A stretch of DNA of 15,982 nucleotides, taken from assembly GCA_027064245.1 (NCBI GenBank), contig JAMOPZ010000112.1, positions 1 through 15,982 on the forward strand. The letters are read 5' to 3'. A program made the translations under genes and the position numbers. The notes below the pieces were generated by a model. The model had not been told where the DNA came from, made no database searches, and saw only the letters and a list, made by a program, of their open reading frames with translations. Position 1 is the stretch's first letter, and every line of letters starts with the position of its first letter. Source of the DNA: Campylobacterales bacterium. Lineage in GTDB: Bacteria; Campylobacterota; Campylobacteria; Campylobacterales; Arcobacteraceae. Below are positions 1 to 6,882 of this stretch, piece by piece.

Positions 1-48
1 CAAGAGTTCAAAAAGTTTATTGATCAAAAAGTAGAAGATTTTAAATGA
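1..48 (+). CDS. 3' end of an unidentified protein gene (partial)
   Basis: An open frame enters from the left edge and ends at TGA (46-48), giving 15 C-terminal residues ending in KVEDFK. Its stop overlaps the ATG of the next gene in an ATGA arrangement, typical of genes in one operon with coupled translation. The neighbour is a polysaccharide-initiating transferase, so this is probably another polysaccharide gene, but too little is visible to name a family. Confidence 0.6.
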   Translation, partial: QEFKKFIDQKVEDFK

Positions 49-1361
49 AAAAATTAATACCTAGTTTTATTATAGCTTTTACAGATATACTATCTTTAAT
101 AATTATATTTTTCCTAGCTGTAGATATTAGAATAAAATTAGAACAATTTGGATTGCCAATTTTTAAGATTATAGATTTATCTCAATTTATATTTGTTATT
201 TTAATCTTATTTATTTTAATGTTTTATGAAAAAATATATATAATAAGATACGATTTTTGGCAAGATATTTATAAAGTTTTAAAAGCTACTTTTTTAGGAT
301 ATTTATTGACTTTATCATTACTTACATTAACACAAACAAATTTAGAATATTCACGAATTTTTTTAACAATATATTTTCTTTTGGTTGCTATATTATTACC
401 CATTTTTAAAAGATATTCAAAAAAAATTATATTTTATTTTGATTATTGTAAAAAATCAACTTTAATTGTTGGTGATGCTACTAAAATGGAGATAGTAAAA
501 AAAGAATTGCAAGATAATTGGTACTTAGGTATGATATATAAAGAGATCAATTACAATACAGTTATAATTATCTCTAAAAATATACCAAAAGATAAACTAA
601 ATAGCTTAGTTGAAACATACCTTCACAATTATAGTGAAGTATTTGTAATGCCATATCTTAGTGATATTAATTTTATACATTCAAATATTTTAGAATACTC
701 AAATATAAGACATAACACTATTCAAATAGAGAATAAATTATTAAATAAAAAAAATATATTTATAAAAAATAGTTTTGATAAAATTATATCTATTTTAATC
801 TTACCATTTTTTATCCCCTTGCATTTTTGTATTTTATTATTAATAAAATTAGATTCAAAAGGTAGTGCTATGTTTGTACAAAAAAGATTAGGTAAAGATG
901 ATAAGGATTTTTTTGTTTATAAATATAGAACAATGTATACAAATGGAGATAAAATCTTAGAAACTTATCTAAAAAATAATCCAAATGAACTAGAATATTA
1001 CAATAAATATCATAAATACCAAAACGATCCTAGAGTTACAAAAATAGGCAAAATATTAAGAGCTACATCACTAGATGAATTACCACAAATATTAAATATT
1101 TTAAAAGGTGAAATGAGCTTAGTAGGACCTAGACCATATATGTTAAGTGAAGCAACCAAACTAAAAGATAATAAGAAATATATTTTAAAAGTAAAGCCAG
1201 GTATTACTGGTCTTTGGCAAGTAAGTGGTAGAAATAATCTTACATTTTCTCAAAGAAATCAATTAGAGATTTGGTATATTAAAAATTGGTCTTTATGGGC
1301 AGATATTGTTATTCTTATAAAAACTATTAAAGTGGTTTTAAATAAAGTAGGTGCAAAGTAA
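45..1361 (+). CDS. Polyprenyl-phosphate sugar-1-phosphate transferase (WbaP/WcaJ-like)
   Basis: Probably transfers a sugar-1-phosphate from a nucleotide sugar to undecaprenyl phosphate at the inner membrane, the first step of a surface polysaccharide. The 438 residues show the polyisoprenyl-phosphate hexose-1-phosphate transferase layout. About four N-terminal membrane helices (near residues 8-27, 47-62, 84-100, 105-122) come first. A soluble middle region (about 136-235) follows. A hydrophobic stretch (246-267) then leads into the bacterial sugar transferase domain. Family marks in that domain are the KYRTM box (293-297), the catalytic Asp-Glu pair in SLDELPQ (D344, E345), GPRP (361-364) and KPGITGLWQVSGRN (384-397). 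The middle region looks shorter than in typical WbaP-type proteins, which run to about 460-480 residues. The sugar used cannot be read from sequence. It is the last gene of a plus-strand operon, overlapping the gene before it by 4 bases. It looks more AT-rich than the housekeeping genes nearby, common for polysaccharide genes. Confidence 0.9.
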   Translation: MKKLIPSFIIAFTDILSLIIIFFLAVDIRIKLEQFGLPIFKIIDLSQFIFVILILFILMFYEKIYIIRYDFWQDIYKVLKATFLGYLLTLSLLTLTQTNLEYSRIFLTIYFLLVAILLPIFKRYSKKIIFYFDYCKKSTLIVGDATKMEIVKKELQDNWYLGMIYKEINYNTVIIISKNIPKDKLNSLVETYLHNYSEVFVMPYLSDINFIHSNILEYSNIRHNTIQIENKLLNKKNIFIKNSFDKIISILILPFFIPLHFCILLLIKLDSKGSAMFVQKRLGKDDKDFFVYKYRTMYTNGDKILETYLKNNPNELEYYNKYHKYQNDPRVTKIGKILRATSLDELPQILNILKGEMSLVGPRPYMLSEATKLKDNKKYILKVKPGITGLWQVSGRNNLTFSQRNQLEIWYIKNWSLWADIVILIKTIKVVLNKVGAK

Positions 1362-1384
1362 AATAGTATATTTACTATTTTACT
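1357..1384. terminator. Bidirectional hairpin between convergent genes
   Basis: A perfect 12-bp inverted repeat: AGTAAAATAGTA (1357-1368) pairs with TACTATTTTACT (1373-1384) around a 4-base loop. It overlaps the stop codons of both the sugar transferase (1359-1361) and dapA (1375-1377). Position between convergent genes suggests a terminator for both strands. The stem is almost all A/T and no long U-tract follows on either side, so the strength of termination is uncertain. Confidence 0.7.
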
Positions 1385-2265
1385 ATTGTATATTGTTCCA
1401 TAACTTTTTCTATTTTTTTCATATTTTCATTACTTGGTGCTACAAGTGGTAGTCTATATTCAAGTGTATCTATAAGCCCTGCTATATACATAGCTGCTTT
1501 AATTGGTATTGGGTTTGATTCACAAAAAAGTACACTATTTATATTATAAAGCTTATTATTTAACTCTTTTGCTATTTTAAACTCACCATCAAGTGCAGCA
1601 TGTACTAATGAACTTTTCATATCAGGTAATAAATTTGCAGTAACAGAAGTGATTCCAGCTCCACCATTTGCTAAAATAGGATAATCTATAGCATCATCTC
1701 CACTTAATACCTTTAGATCAGGTCTTTGTGATAAAAGCTGAGTTACTCTATCTAAACTCCCTGTTGCTTCTTTTACACCATATATATTTTTACAATCATC
1801 AAAAAGTCTTATTACTGTTGATGCTGTTATATCTACTCCTGTTCTTCCTGGTACATTATATAGCATAAAACCTAAATCTGGTACTGCATCGGCTATAGTT
1901 TTATAATGTTGGTAAAGTCCCTCTTGAGAAGGTTTATTGTAGTATGGAGATACACTAAATATAGCATCAACTTCACATTTTTGAGCATGCTTTGCAATAT
2001 CTACAGCTTCTGCAGTTGCATTACTTCCAGCACCAGCTAAAACTTTTGTATTTGTATTTTTACACACCTCTACTGCTATTTCTATACATCTTTTATGCTC
2101 ATCATGAGTAAGTGTTGCACTCTCCCCTGTTGTTCCTACTGGACATACTGCATCTATACCATTATCAATTTGTCTTTGAATAAGTTTTGCATAAGTTTGT
2201 TCATCTAGGTTACCATTTTTAAATGGTGTAATTATAGCTGTGGTTGCTTTTGTTACTATTGTCAT
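1375..2265 (-). CDS. dapA: 4-hydroxy-tetrahydrodipicolinate synthase
   Basis: Condenses pyruvate with aspartate semialdehyde, the first committed step toward diaminopimelate and lysine, in the cytoplasm. The 296 residues match the family length and carry its key sites. GTTGES (44-49) is the substrate loop. YYNKP (108-112) and YNVPGRTG (136-143) hold the active-site Tyr136 and Arg141. Lys165 in GVKEATG is the Schiff-base lysine. SGDD follows near 190. The ATG overlaps the TGA of the upstream M16 peptidase gene (ATGA, 2262-2265), and AAGGAAG lies about 9 bases before it, so the two genes are one translationally coupled operon. The same pairing occurs in Campylobacter. The gene ends inside the 1357-1384 hairpin. 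Confidence 0.97.
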   Translation of the reverse strand: MTIVTKATTAIITPFKNGNLDEQTYAKLIQRQIDNGIDAVCPVGTTGESATLTHDEHKRCIEIAVEVCKNTNTKVLAGAGSNATAEAVDIAKHAQKCEVDAIFSVSPYYNKPSQEGLYQHYKTIADAVPDLGFMLYNVPGRTGVDITASTVIRLFDDCKNIYGVKEATGSLDRVTQLLSQRPDLKVLSGDDAIDYPILANGGAGITSVTANLLPDMKSSLVHAALDGEFKIAKELNNKLYNINSVLFCESNPIPIKAAMYIAGLIDTLEYRLPLVAPSNENMKKIEKVMEQYTIVK

Positions 2266-3587
2266 TGTTTATCTTCCTTTTGTTTTAGTATAACTGTTGT
2301 TGAGTTATCTTTTGTTAAATATTTTTTTGCTACTGTAATTATATCAGATATTTTTAATTTTTCAATATTTTGTTCATATTCTAAAAGAGGTTTTATATCT
2401 CCTCGTGCTAAATAACTTCCATAAAGTGAAGCTACAGAGCTACTACTTTCAAGTGAAAATATAAAATCAGCTTTTGTATTATTTTTAATTTTTTCTATTA
2501 TACTTTTTTTAATATCTCCATTTTGAATCTTTTTTATCTCTTGCCAAATTAATTTTTCAACTTTTTGTGCATCAACACCTGGATTACACACAGCTAAAAA
2601 CATAAAAACTCCAGGATCTTTTAACTCCATATTATAAGCATAAATAGTATTTACAAGCTGTTTTTGATCTATTAAAAGCTCATTTAAAACACTACTTTTT
2701 CCACTACTTAAAAGTTCACTTAAAGCAGATAATGCTACTTGATCTTTATCTTGAAAATTTGGTATATGAAAATTTATAGCTATAATTTGAACTTGTGATT
2801 CTTTGTGTATAATGATCTTTTTTGCACCATCTTGTTTTGGTTCTATTGTATGTATAGATTGTGGTATATTTTTTGATGGTTTTATATCTTTAAAATATTT
2901 TTTAGCATCTTTAAAAACTTTATCTTTATCTATATCTCCTGCTACTATTACAACTGCATTATTTGGTGCATAATATAGTTTATGAAACTGTTTTATATCA
3001 GTTATAGACCAACTTTTTATATCACTCATAAAACCTATAGGAGTCCAATGATATGGATGGTATGCAAAAGTATTATTAAACAATTTAAAATACAAATACC
3101 CCGTAGGGTTATTGTCTGTTCGCCATAATCTCTCTTCTGCTACTACATTTCGTTCTGGTTGAAACTCTTTATCTTTTAAGTTTAAATTTTCCATAAGTTC
3201 AGCAAAAAGTCCAAGAGATTTACTAAGATTTTTACTACTAGATTTTATAAAATAATGGGTATAATCAAAACCAGTAGAGGCATTGTTTACCCCTCCAAAA
3301 CTTTTTACAATAGTATCAAACTCTCCAGCTTTTAAATTTTTTGTTGATTTAAAGTTTAGGTGTTCTAGCATATGGGCTATTCCACTTTTACCCATAGTTT
3401 CATTTCTACTTCCAACTTTATAAAAAATATCAGTAGTTATAACATTTGTGTCATTATCCATAGGAATTGCAACAACTTGCAATCCATTATCCAAAGTTGT
3501 TTCATAATATTTTGGTAAATCTGTATCTGTAGCCATTAGGTTTCCTAAAAGTAATATTGTTGGTATTAATAATTTATATATTTTCAT
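2262..3587 (-). CDS. Periplasmic M16-family zinc peptidase
   Basis: A pitrilysin-type (M16) metallopeptidase of 441 residues. The inverted zinc motif HxxEH is at His72-Glu75-His76 (HMLEH), and the distal glutamate ligand is in VVAEERLW (Glu151 or Glu152), the usual 74-76 residues further on. A signal peptide is likely: MKIYK, then a hydrophobic run, with a possible cut after NLMA (residue 19), so the enzyme probably acts in the periplasm. The first ATG is the right start because it alone supplies the signal peptide, and an in-frame stop lies upstream with no other start codon between. No Shine-Dalgarno sequence lies at usual distance; instead a strong extended -10 element sits 6 bases before the ATG (separate entry). 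The gene is coupled to dapA. A substrate cannot be inferred; the pairing with dapA may reflect ancestry only. Confidence 0.9.
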   Translation of the reverse strand: MKIYKLLIPTILLLGNLMATDTDLPKYYETTLDNGLQVVAIPMDNDTNVITTDIFYKVGSRNETMGKSGIAHMLEHLNFKSTKNLKAGEFDTIVKSFGGVNNASTGFDYTHYFIKSSSKNLSKSLGLFAELMENLNLKDKEFQPERNVVAEERLWRTDNNPTGYLYFKLFNNTFAYHPYHWTPIGFMSDIKSWSITDIKQFHKLYYAPNNAVVIVAGDIDKDKVFKDAKKYFKDIKPSKNIPQSIHTIEPKQDGAKKIIIHKESQVQIIAINFHIPNFQDKDQVALSALSELLSSGKSSVLNELLIDQKQLVNTIYAYNMELKDPGVFMFLAVCNPGVDAQKVEKLIWQEIKKIQNGDIKKSIIEKIKNNTKADFIFSLESSSSVASLYGSYLARGDIKPLLEYEQNIEKLKISDIITVAKKYLTKDNSTTVILKQKEDKQ

Positions 3588-3602
3588 AAATAAATTATAA
3601 CA
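3588..3602 (-). promoter_or_regulatory. Extended -10 promoter of the M16-dapA operon, predicted leaderless
   Basis: On the minus strand TGT-TATAAT (3602 to 3594) is a perfect extended -10 (TGnTATAAT). Exactly six bases separate it from the ATG (3587-3585). With normal spacing the transcript would start on or within a base or two of the A of ATG. No purine-rich ribosome site is present between -10 and ATG; the nearest AAAGG is over 20 bases upstream, before the -10. The rest of the gap (3603-3691) is AT-rich with nothing else I can identify. Confidence 0.6.
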
Positions 3603-3691
3603 AATTAAACCTTTATTGTACTAGTTATAAATTGAGATTTTAAGAGTTAAGTTTATATTGTAGATAAAAAGAAGTAAATTTTATAATAAAA

Positions 3692-3721
3692 AAAGTGACT
3701 ATAAAAATTTATAGTCACTTT
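3692..3721 (-). terminator. Rho-independent-like terminator of the hpf transcript
   Basis: A 14-bp perfect stem: AAAGTGACTATAAA (3692-3705) pairs with TTTATAGTCACTTT (3708-3721). It begins 7 bases past the hpf stop codon. On the minus strand the stem runs straight into a run of seven T (plus-strand A 3688-3694, overlapping the stem end), the classic terminator arrangement. The stem sequence closely resembles the one at 13643-13671. Confidence 0.85.
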
Positions 3722-3727
3722 AAAGTT

Positions 3728-4270
3728 CTAGTAAAGACCAAATCTTTGACCATCTTTCATTTTATATAACACTCTAAAGTTATCATCTAAATCATAAAAT
3801 ACTTTAAATATCTCATCACTATCTTTTAAAAGTGTTAAAGCCTCATCTATCTCCATAGGTTTGTATGATTCTGGTTTCATAGGAACAATCTCTGAGTCTA
3901 TTTTTTCTAACTCTTTTGCTATTTGATCTTCTTCCTCTTGAATAACAATTTCAGATAATTTTGTTGCATCGTGTGCTTTAATTTTATCAGCATGTCGTCT
4001 TAAAATCTTACAAACTCTATCTGTAGCTATATCTATAGCACTATGAAGATCTTGATCTTTTTGTTTTACAACAATAGTATCTATATTTGCTACATTTAAA
4101 ACATATTCAAATGTTATTAAATTTTTTCCATGCTTTTGCTCTTGTGAGATTATCGCATTTACAGATATAATATCTAAATTATATTTTTTTAATGTATCTA
4201 TTGTACTTTCTATATGAGATTTTAACTCATCTGTTAATGTAATTTTTCTTCCAACAATACTTATATTCAT
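3728..4270 (-). CDS. hpf: Long-form ribosome hibernation-promoting factor
   Basis: Binds the 30S decoding region and pairs ribosomes into inactive 100S dimers when growth slows. The 180 residues have the two-part long form. Residues 1 to about 105 are the S30AE/YfiA-type domain, with VNAIISQEQ, the FEYVLNV strand and LHSAIDIATDRV helix. An acidic linker (about 106-127) follows. A C-terminal dimerisation domain (about 128-180) includes KPMEIDEALTLL and ends YKMKDGQRFGLY, matching the usual 'vYrRkDGnyGLi' pattern. GGAG lies 6 bases before the ATG. It follows surE by 43 bases and seems to have its own promoter in that gap, so it can be expressed apart from the pheST-aroA run. A terminator follows. 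Confidence 0.95.
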   Translation of the reverse strand: MNISIVGRKITLTDELKSHIESTIDTLKKYNLDIISVNAIISQEQKHGKNLITFEYVLNVANIDTIVVKQKDQDLHSAIDIATDRVCKILRRHADKIKAHDATKLSEIVIQEEEDQIAKELEKIDSEIVPMKPESYKPMEIDEALTLLKDSDEIFKVFYDLDDNFRVLYKMKDGQRFGLY

Positions 4271-4300
4271 AAGATACTCCTTGTATTTTAAGTTAAAGTA

Positions 4301-4309
4301 ATTGTAGCA
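4301..4309 (-). promoter_or_regulatory. Candidate promoter of hpf
   Basis: On the minus strand TGC-TACAAT (4309 to 4301) fits an extended -10 with one mismatch. A start near 4294 would give a leader of about 24 bases containing the hpf GGAG. It lies just past the surE stop codon. This is inferred from one motif and its position; no -35 box is evident, which is normal in Campylobacterota. Confidence 0.5.
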
Positions 4310-4313
4310 TAGG

Positions 4314-5111
4314 TTATTTTATGATATCTTTAAACTGATTTTTTAATTTAGAAATATCATCATAACTAGTCATATCAAGTGTAATTGGTGTTATAGAAAC
4401 ATAATTATCTCTTATAGCTTTAAAATCACAATATTTTTTATCATTCTCTTGCCATAAAAGTGGGTGAAGCCCTATCCAATATACCTCTTCACCCCTTGGA
4501 CTTCTATATCTATGTAGATCATCTCCATACTCTCTATACCCTGCATTTGTTATTTTTATACCTTGACAATTTACTATACTAATAGGTGGAATATTGATAT
4601 TTAAAAGTTTTCTTTTATCTAATGGAAATTTATCTTCAAATATCTTTTTTACAATATTCTGTATAGTCTTAGATGCTAATTCATACTCCCATGCAGATCT
4701 ATTTATTTTTATTTTTTCATCAATTACTTGAGATATAGCAATAGATGGCACCCCTTGAAGTACCGCCTCACTTGCAGCTCCTACTGTACCACTATAAGTT
4801 ATATCTTCGCCCATATTTGAGCCTATATTTATACCACTTATTACTAAATCTGGTTTATTATTTTCAAATAAAGAGTTCAAAGCTACAAATACACAATCTG
4901 TAGGTGAACCATCATCAAGCTTATAAAAATCATCATCTACACTTAAAAGCTTCATAGGATAAGTAAGGGTCATACTGTGTGATGATGCAGATTTTTCATT
5001 TGCAGGTGCAACAACAGTAATATTTGCCAATGGTTTTAAAGCCTCTACTAATTTTAATAAACCTTTACTTGAAAATCCATCATCATTTGTTATTAATATA
5101 TTTTTTTTCAT
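4314..5111 (-). CDS. surE: 5'/3'-nucleotidase SurE
   Basis: A metal-dependent phosphatase acting on nucleoside monophosphates, linked in many bacteria to stationary-phase survival; cytoplasmic. The 265 residues carry the family sites: ITNDDGFSSKG near the N-terminus with metal ligands Asp10 and Asp11, EKSASSHS with Ser41, and SGINIGSNMGEDITYSGTVG with Asn95. The length is normal. The start lies 4 bases after the aroA stop. No Shine-Dalgarno sequence can be seen upstream (only A/T), so translation probably depends on ribosomes finishing aroA. Codons 2-4 contain a run of eight A, a possible slippage spot but also simply Lys-Lys-Asn in AT-rich DNA. Confidence 0.95.
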   Translation of the reverse strand: MKKNILITNDDGFSSKGLLKLVEALKPLANITVVAPANEKSASSHSMTLTYPMKLLSVDDDFYKLDDGSPTDCVFVALNSLFENNKPDLVISGINIGSNMGEDITYSGTVGAASEAVLQGVPSIAISQVIDEKIKINRSAWEYELASKTIQNIVKKIFEDKFPLDKRKLLNINIPPISIVNCQGIKITNAGYREYGDDLHRYRSPRGEEVYWIGLHPLLWQENDKKYCDFKAIRDNYVSITPITLDMTSYDDISKLKNQFKDIIK

Positions 5112-5115
5112 ATAA

Positions 5116-6390
5116 TTATTTTAAATTATCTAAAAGTTCTATAAAATTTGGAAAAGATGTATCTATACAAGCTGTATCTTCTATATCCATATTAGATAAA
5201 AGTCCAGCTATTGCAAAACTCATAGCTATTCTATGATCTCCATAAGAGTTGATTGTAGCACTTTGTAGCACACCACCTTCTATAGTATAGCCATCTTCAA
5301 CTTCACTACATTTTATACCACAAAGCTTTAGATTTTCTACTACACTAGTAATTCTATTGCTCTCTTTTACCCTTAACTCTTTTGCATTTTTTACAACACT
5401 TGTACCATCTGCTATACTCATAGCAATAGCTAAAGCTGGAAGCTCATCTATAAGCCATGCTATATTCTTCTCTACAGTTATAGCTTTTAAACTATTGTAC
5501 TGTACTACTATATCACCTATTGGTTCATATATATCTTCATATTTAATATACTCTATTTTAGCACCCATTTTTTCTAATATTTTATATGCTTCTATTCTTG
5601 TTGGATTTAATGTTACATTTTTAAGTACAACTTTACTATTTGGCACAATAGAGGCTGCAACTGCAAAAAAGAATGCACTAGATGGATCTGTAGGTACTGT
5701 AATATTAAGAGGTTTTAACTTACCTTTTAATGGTTGGATTTTTATCCAACCATCTTTTTGTGTAGTTATATTAGCTCCCATACCATTTAACATTCTTTCT
5801 GTGTGATCACGACTTAAAAGGTTCTCTTTATAGTATGATATATCTTCACCTTGAATAGCTGCTAAAATAAGAGCTGATTTTACTTGTGCTGAGTCTATTG
5901 GACTATGATATTTAAAAGATTTTAACTTACTACCTCGTATATGAAGTGGAGCTTTATTTCCATTTTCTCTACCATCTATTTTTGCACCTACAGATTTTAG
6001 AGGAACTACTACTCTATTCATAGGTCTATTTCTTAAATATTTATCTCCTGTTAATACAAAACTACCATCAATACCAGATAAAAGACCTGTATATAGCCGC
6101 ATACCTGTCCCTGCATTTCCACAATCTAATATATCATCTGGTTCAGTTAAATTTTTTGGAGGTGTTATAGTGATAATCTCTCCATCATCTTCTATTTTAG
6201 CACCTAATTTTTGAGCAATTTTAAGACTATCCATAGTATCTTCACCACGAAGATAATTTTTTATAATAGACGGCTGATCGCTAAGTAAACTAAACATAGC
6301 ACATCTATGAGATATAGATTTATCCGAAGCTATATTACTAATAGTCTTATCAAATGGCTTTTTTAGTTTTTTTATAGTTAAATTTCCCAA
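5116..6390 (-). CDS. aroA: 3-phosphoshikimate 1-carboxyvinyltransferase (EPSP synthase, class II type)
   Basis: Joins phosphoenolpyruvate and shikimate-3-phosphate in the shikimate pathway, leading to chorismate and aromatic amino acids. The 424 residues show SDKSISHR (22-29), GNAGTGMR (91-98), RPMNR (122-126), DPSSAFF (235-241), the Asp315-Glu316 pair in IDELPAL, KESNR (342-346) and GDHR (384-387). All four class II signatures are present: RDHTE (194-198), GDK (115-117), SAQVK (167-171) and NPTR (262-265). The position that is Ala in the glyphosate-tolerant CP4 enzyme is Gly94 here. The start is TTG (6390-6388): there is no ATG or GTG nearby, and AGGGA lies 5 bases before it, overlapping the stop codon of the coiled-coil gene. 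Campylobacter has the same pheT-to-aroA order, but there ispH and rpsA follow, where surE is found here. Confidence 0.96.
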   Translation of the reverse strand: MGNLTIKKLKKPFDKTISNIASDKSISHRCAMFSLLSDQPSIIKNYLRGEDTMDSLKIAQKLGAKIEDDGEIITITPPKNLTEPDDILDCGNAGTGMRLYTGLLSGIDGSFVLTGDKYLRNRPMNRVVVPLKSVGAKIDGRENGNKAPLHIRGSKLKSFKYHSPIDSAQVKSALILAAIQGEDISYYKENLLSRDHTERMLNGMGANITTQKDGWIKIQPLKGKLKPLNITVPTDPSSAFFFAVAASIVPNSKVVLKNVTLNPTRIEAYKILEKMGAKIEYIKYEDIYEPIGDIVVQYNSLKAITVEKNIAWLIDELPALAIAMSIADGTSVVKNAKELRVKESNRITSVVENLKLCGIKCSEVEDGYTIEGGVLQSATINSYGDHRIAMSFAIAGLLSNMDIEDTACIDTSFPNFIELLDNLK

Positions 6391-6395
6391 TTTTA

Positions 6396-6400
6396 TCCCT
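6396..6400 (-). promoter_or_regulatory. Ribosome binding site that fixes the TTG start of aroA
   Basis: Minus-strand AGGGA, 5 bases before TTG, overlapping the last base of the preceding gene's TAA (6400-6402). It is the only good Shine-Dalgarno match in the gap and supports TTG over any internal start, since the next Met (AMFSL) falls after the conserved SDKSISHR motif. Confidence 0.75.
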
Positions 6401-6852
6401 TATTTTATAAATAGATCAAGTGCTTTTAAAACAACCAAAACTACCCCAGCACTTCCAATATACCACTTCATAGTACTATTTATAGACTCTTGTATCTCCC
6501 GTTTTGTCTGTTCGTTACTTGCAATTATTTTAGCTGTAAAGCTATCAAACTTACCATATAGATCTACTTTTAATAGCTCAAATTCACCTTTTAAGCCATT
6601 AAACTCACCTTTTAAGCCATTAAACTCACCTTTTAAACCATTAAATTCACCTTTTAAACTTGCCACATCTGCTGTAACTTCATCTAATTTTTGATCAAGA
6701 TGATTTATATGGTTATATTGTGATTTTAGTAAAAGAGTATTTATATCTTCTTGAGTTAATGGCTCTTTTCCATTTGCAAATTTTTCCTCTATTTGTTTTA
6801 CTCTTGGAGTTATCATCTCTATTAACATATCATCAACTCTTGTTTTATTCAT
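6400..6852 (-). CDS. Small coiled-coil protein with heptad repeats and C-terminal membrane anchor, function unknown
   Basis: I do not recognise a named family. The 150 residues divide into an N-terminal polar helical part (1-60), a repeat block (66-92) of nearly four copies of LKGEFNG, a charged helical stretch (93-128), and one hydrophobic segment near 131-148 as a tail anchor with almost nothing after it. The repeat is a true heptad: Leu and Phe alternate 4 and 3 apart, as coiled-coil core residues would. The layout recalls DUF1640-like and other tail-anchored coiled-coil proteins, which is a resemblance of form only. It starts 30 bases after pheT with an AAGGGGGA ribosome site 9 bases before the ATG, and ends 9 bases before aroA, so it is cotranscribed with essential genes. 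Campylobacter has no gene here as far as I recall. Confidence 0.8.
   Translation of the reverse strand: MNKTRVDDMLIEMITPRVKQIEEKFANGKEPLTQEDINTLLLKSQYNHINHLDQKLDEVTADVASLKGEFNGLKGEFNGLKGEFNGLKGEFELLKVDLYGKFDSFTAKIIASNEQTKREIQESINSTMKWYIGSAGVVLVVLKALDLFIK
6580..6660 (-). repeat. 21-bp in-frame tandem repeat in the coiled-coil gene
   Basis: Three full 21-base units (6580-6600, 6601-6621, 6622-6642) and most of a fourth (from 6643) are aligned head to tail; the plus-strand unit is aaaYtcaccttttaaRccatt. The copies differ at only one or two bases. Each unit adds one heptad, so copy-number change would keep the frame and alter coiled-coil length. Near-identity at the DNA level, including silent positions, points to recent duplication. 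Confidence 0.95.
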
Positions 6853-6882
6853 CTATAAATTCCCCCTTTACTAAAATATATT

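Noticed and set aside
2262..3587. Pyrroloquinoline quinone biosynthesis role for the M16 peptidase
   Set aside because: M16 proteins are often labelled PqqL-like, but no pqq genes are nearby and the protein has a signal peptide.
5101..5108. Phase-variable homopolymer in surE
   Set aside because: Eight A is short and common in this AT-rich sequence, and similar runs occur in pheS; there is no sign of switching.
5024..5806. Open plus-strand frames opposite surE and aroA (5024-5236 and 5357-5806)
   Set aside because: They lie wholly antisense to well-conserved genes, lack ribosome sites and recognisable domains, and arise from codon bias in AT-rich DNA.
6580..6660. CRISPR-like array
   Set aside because: The units are 21 bases with no spacers between them and they are in-frame codons for a heptad repeat.
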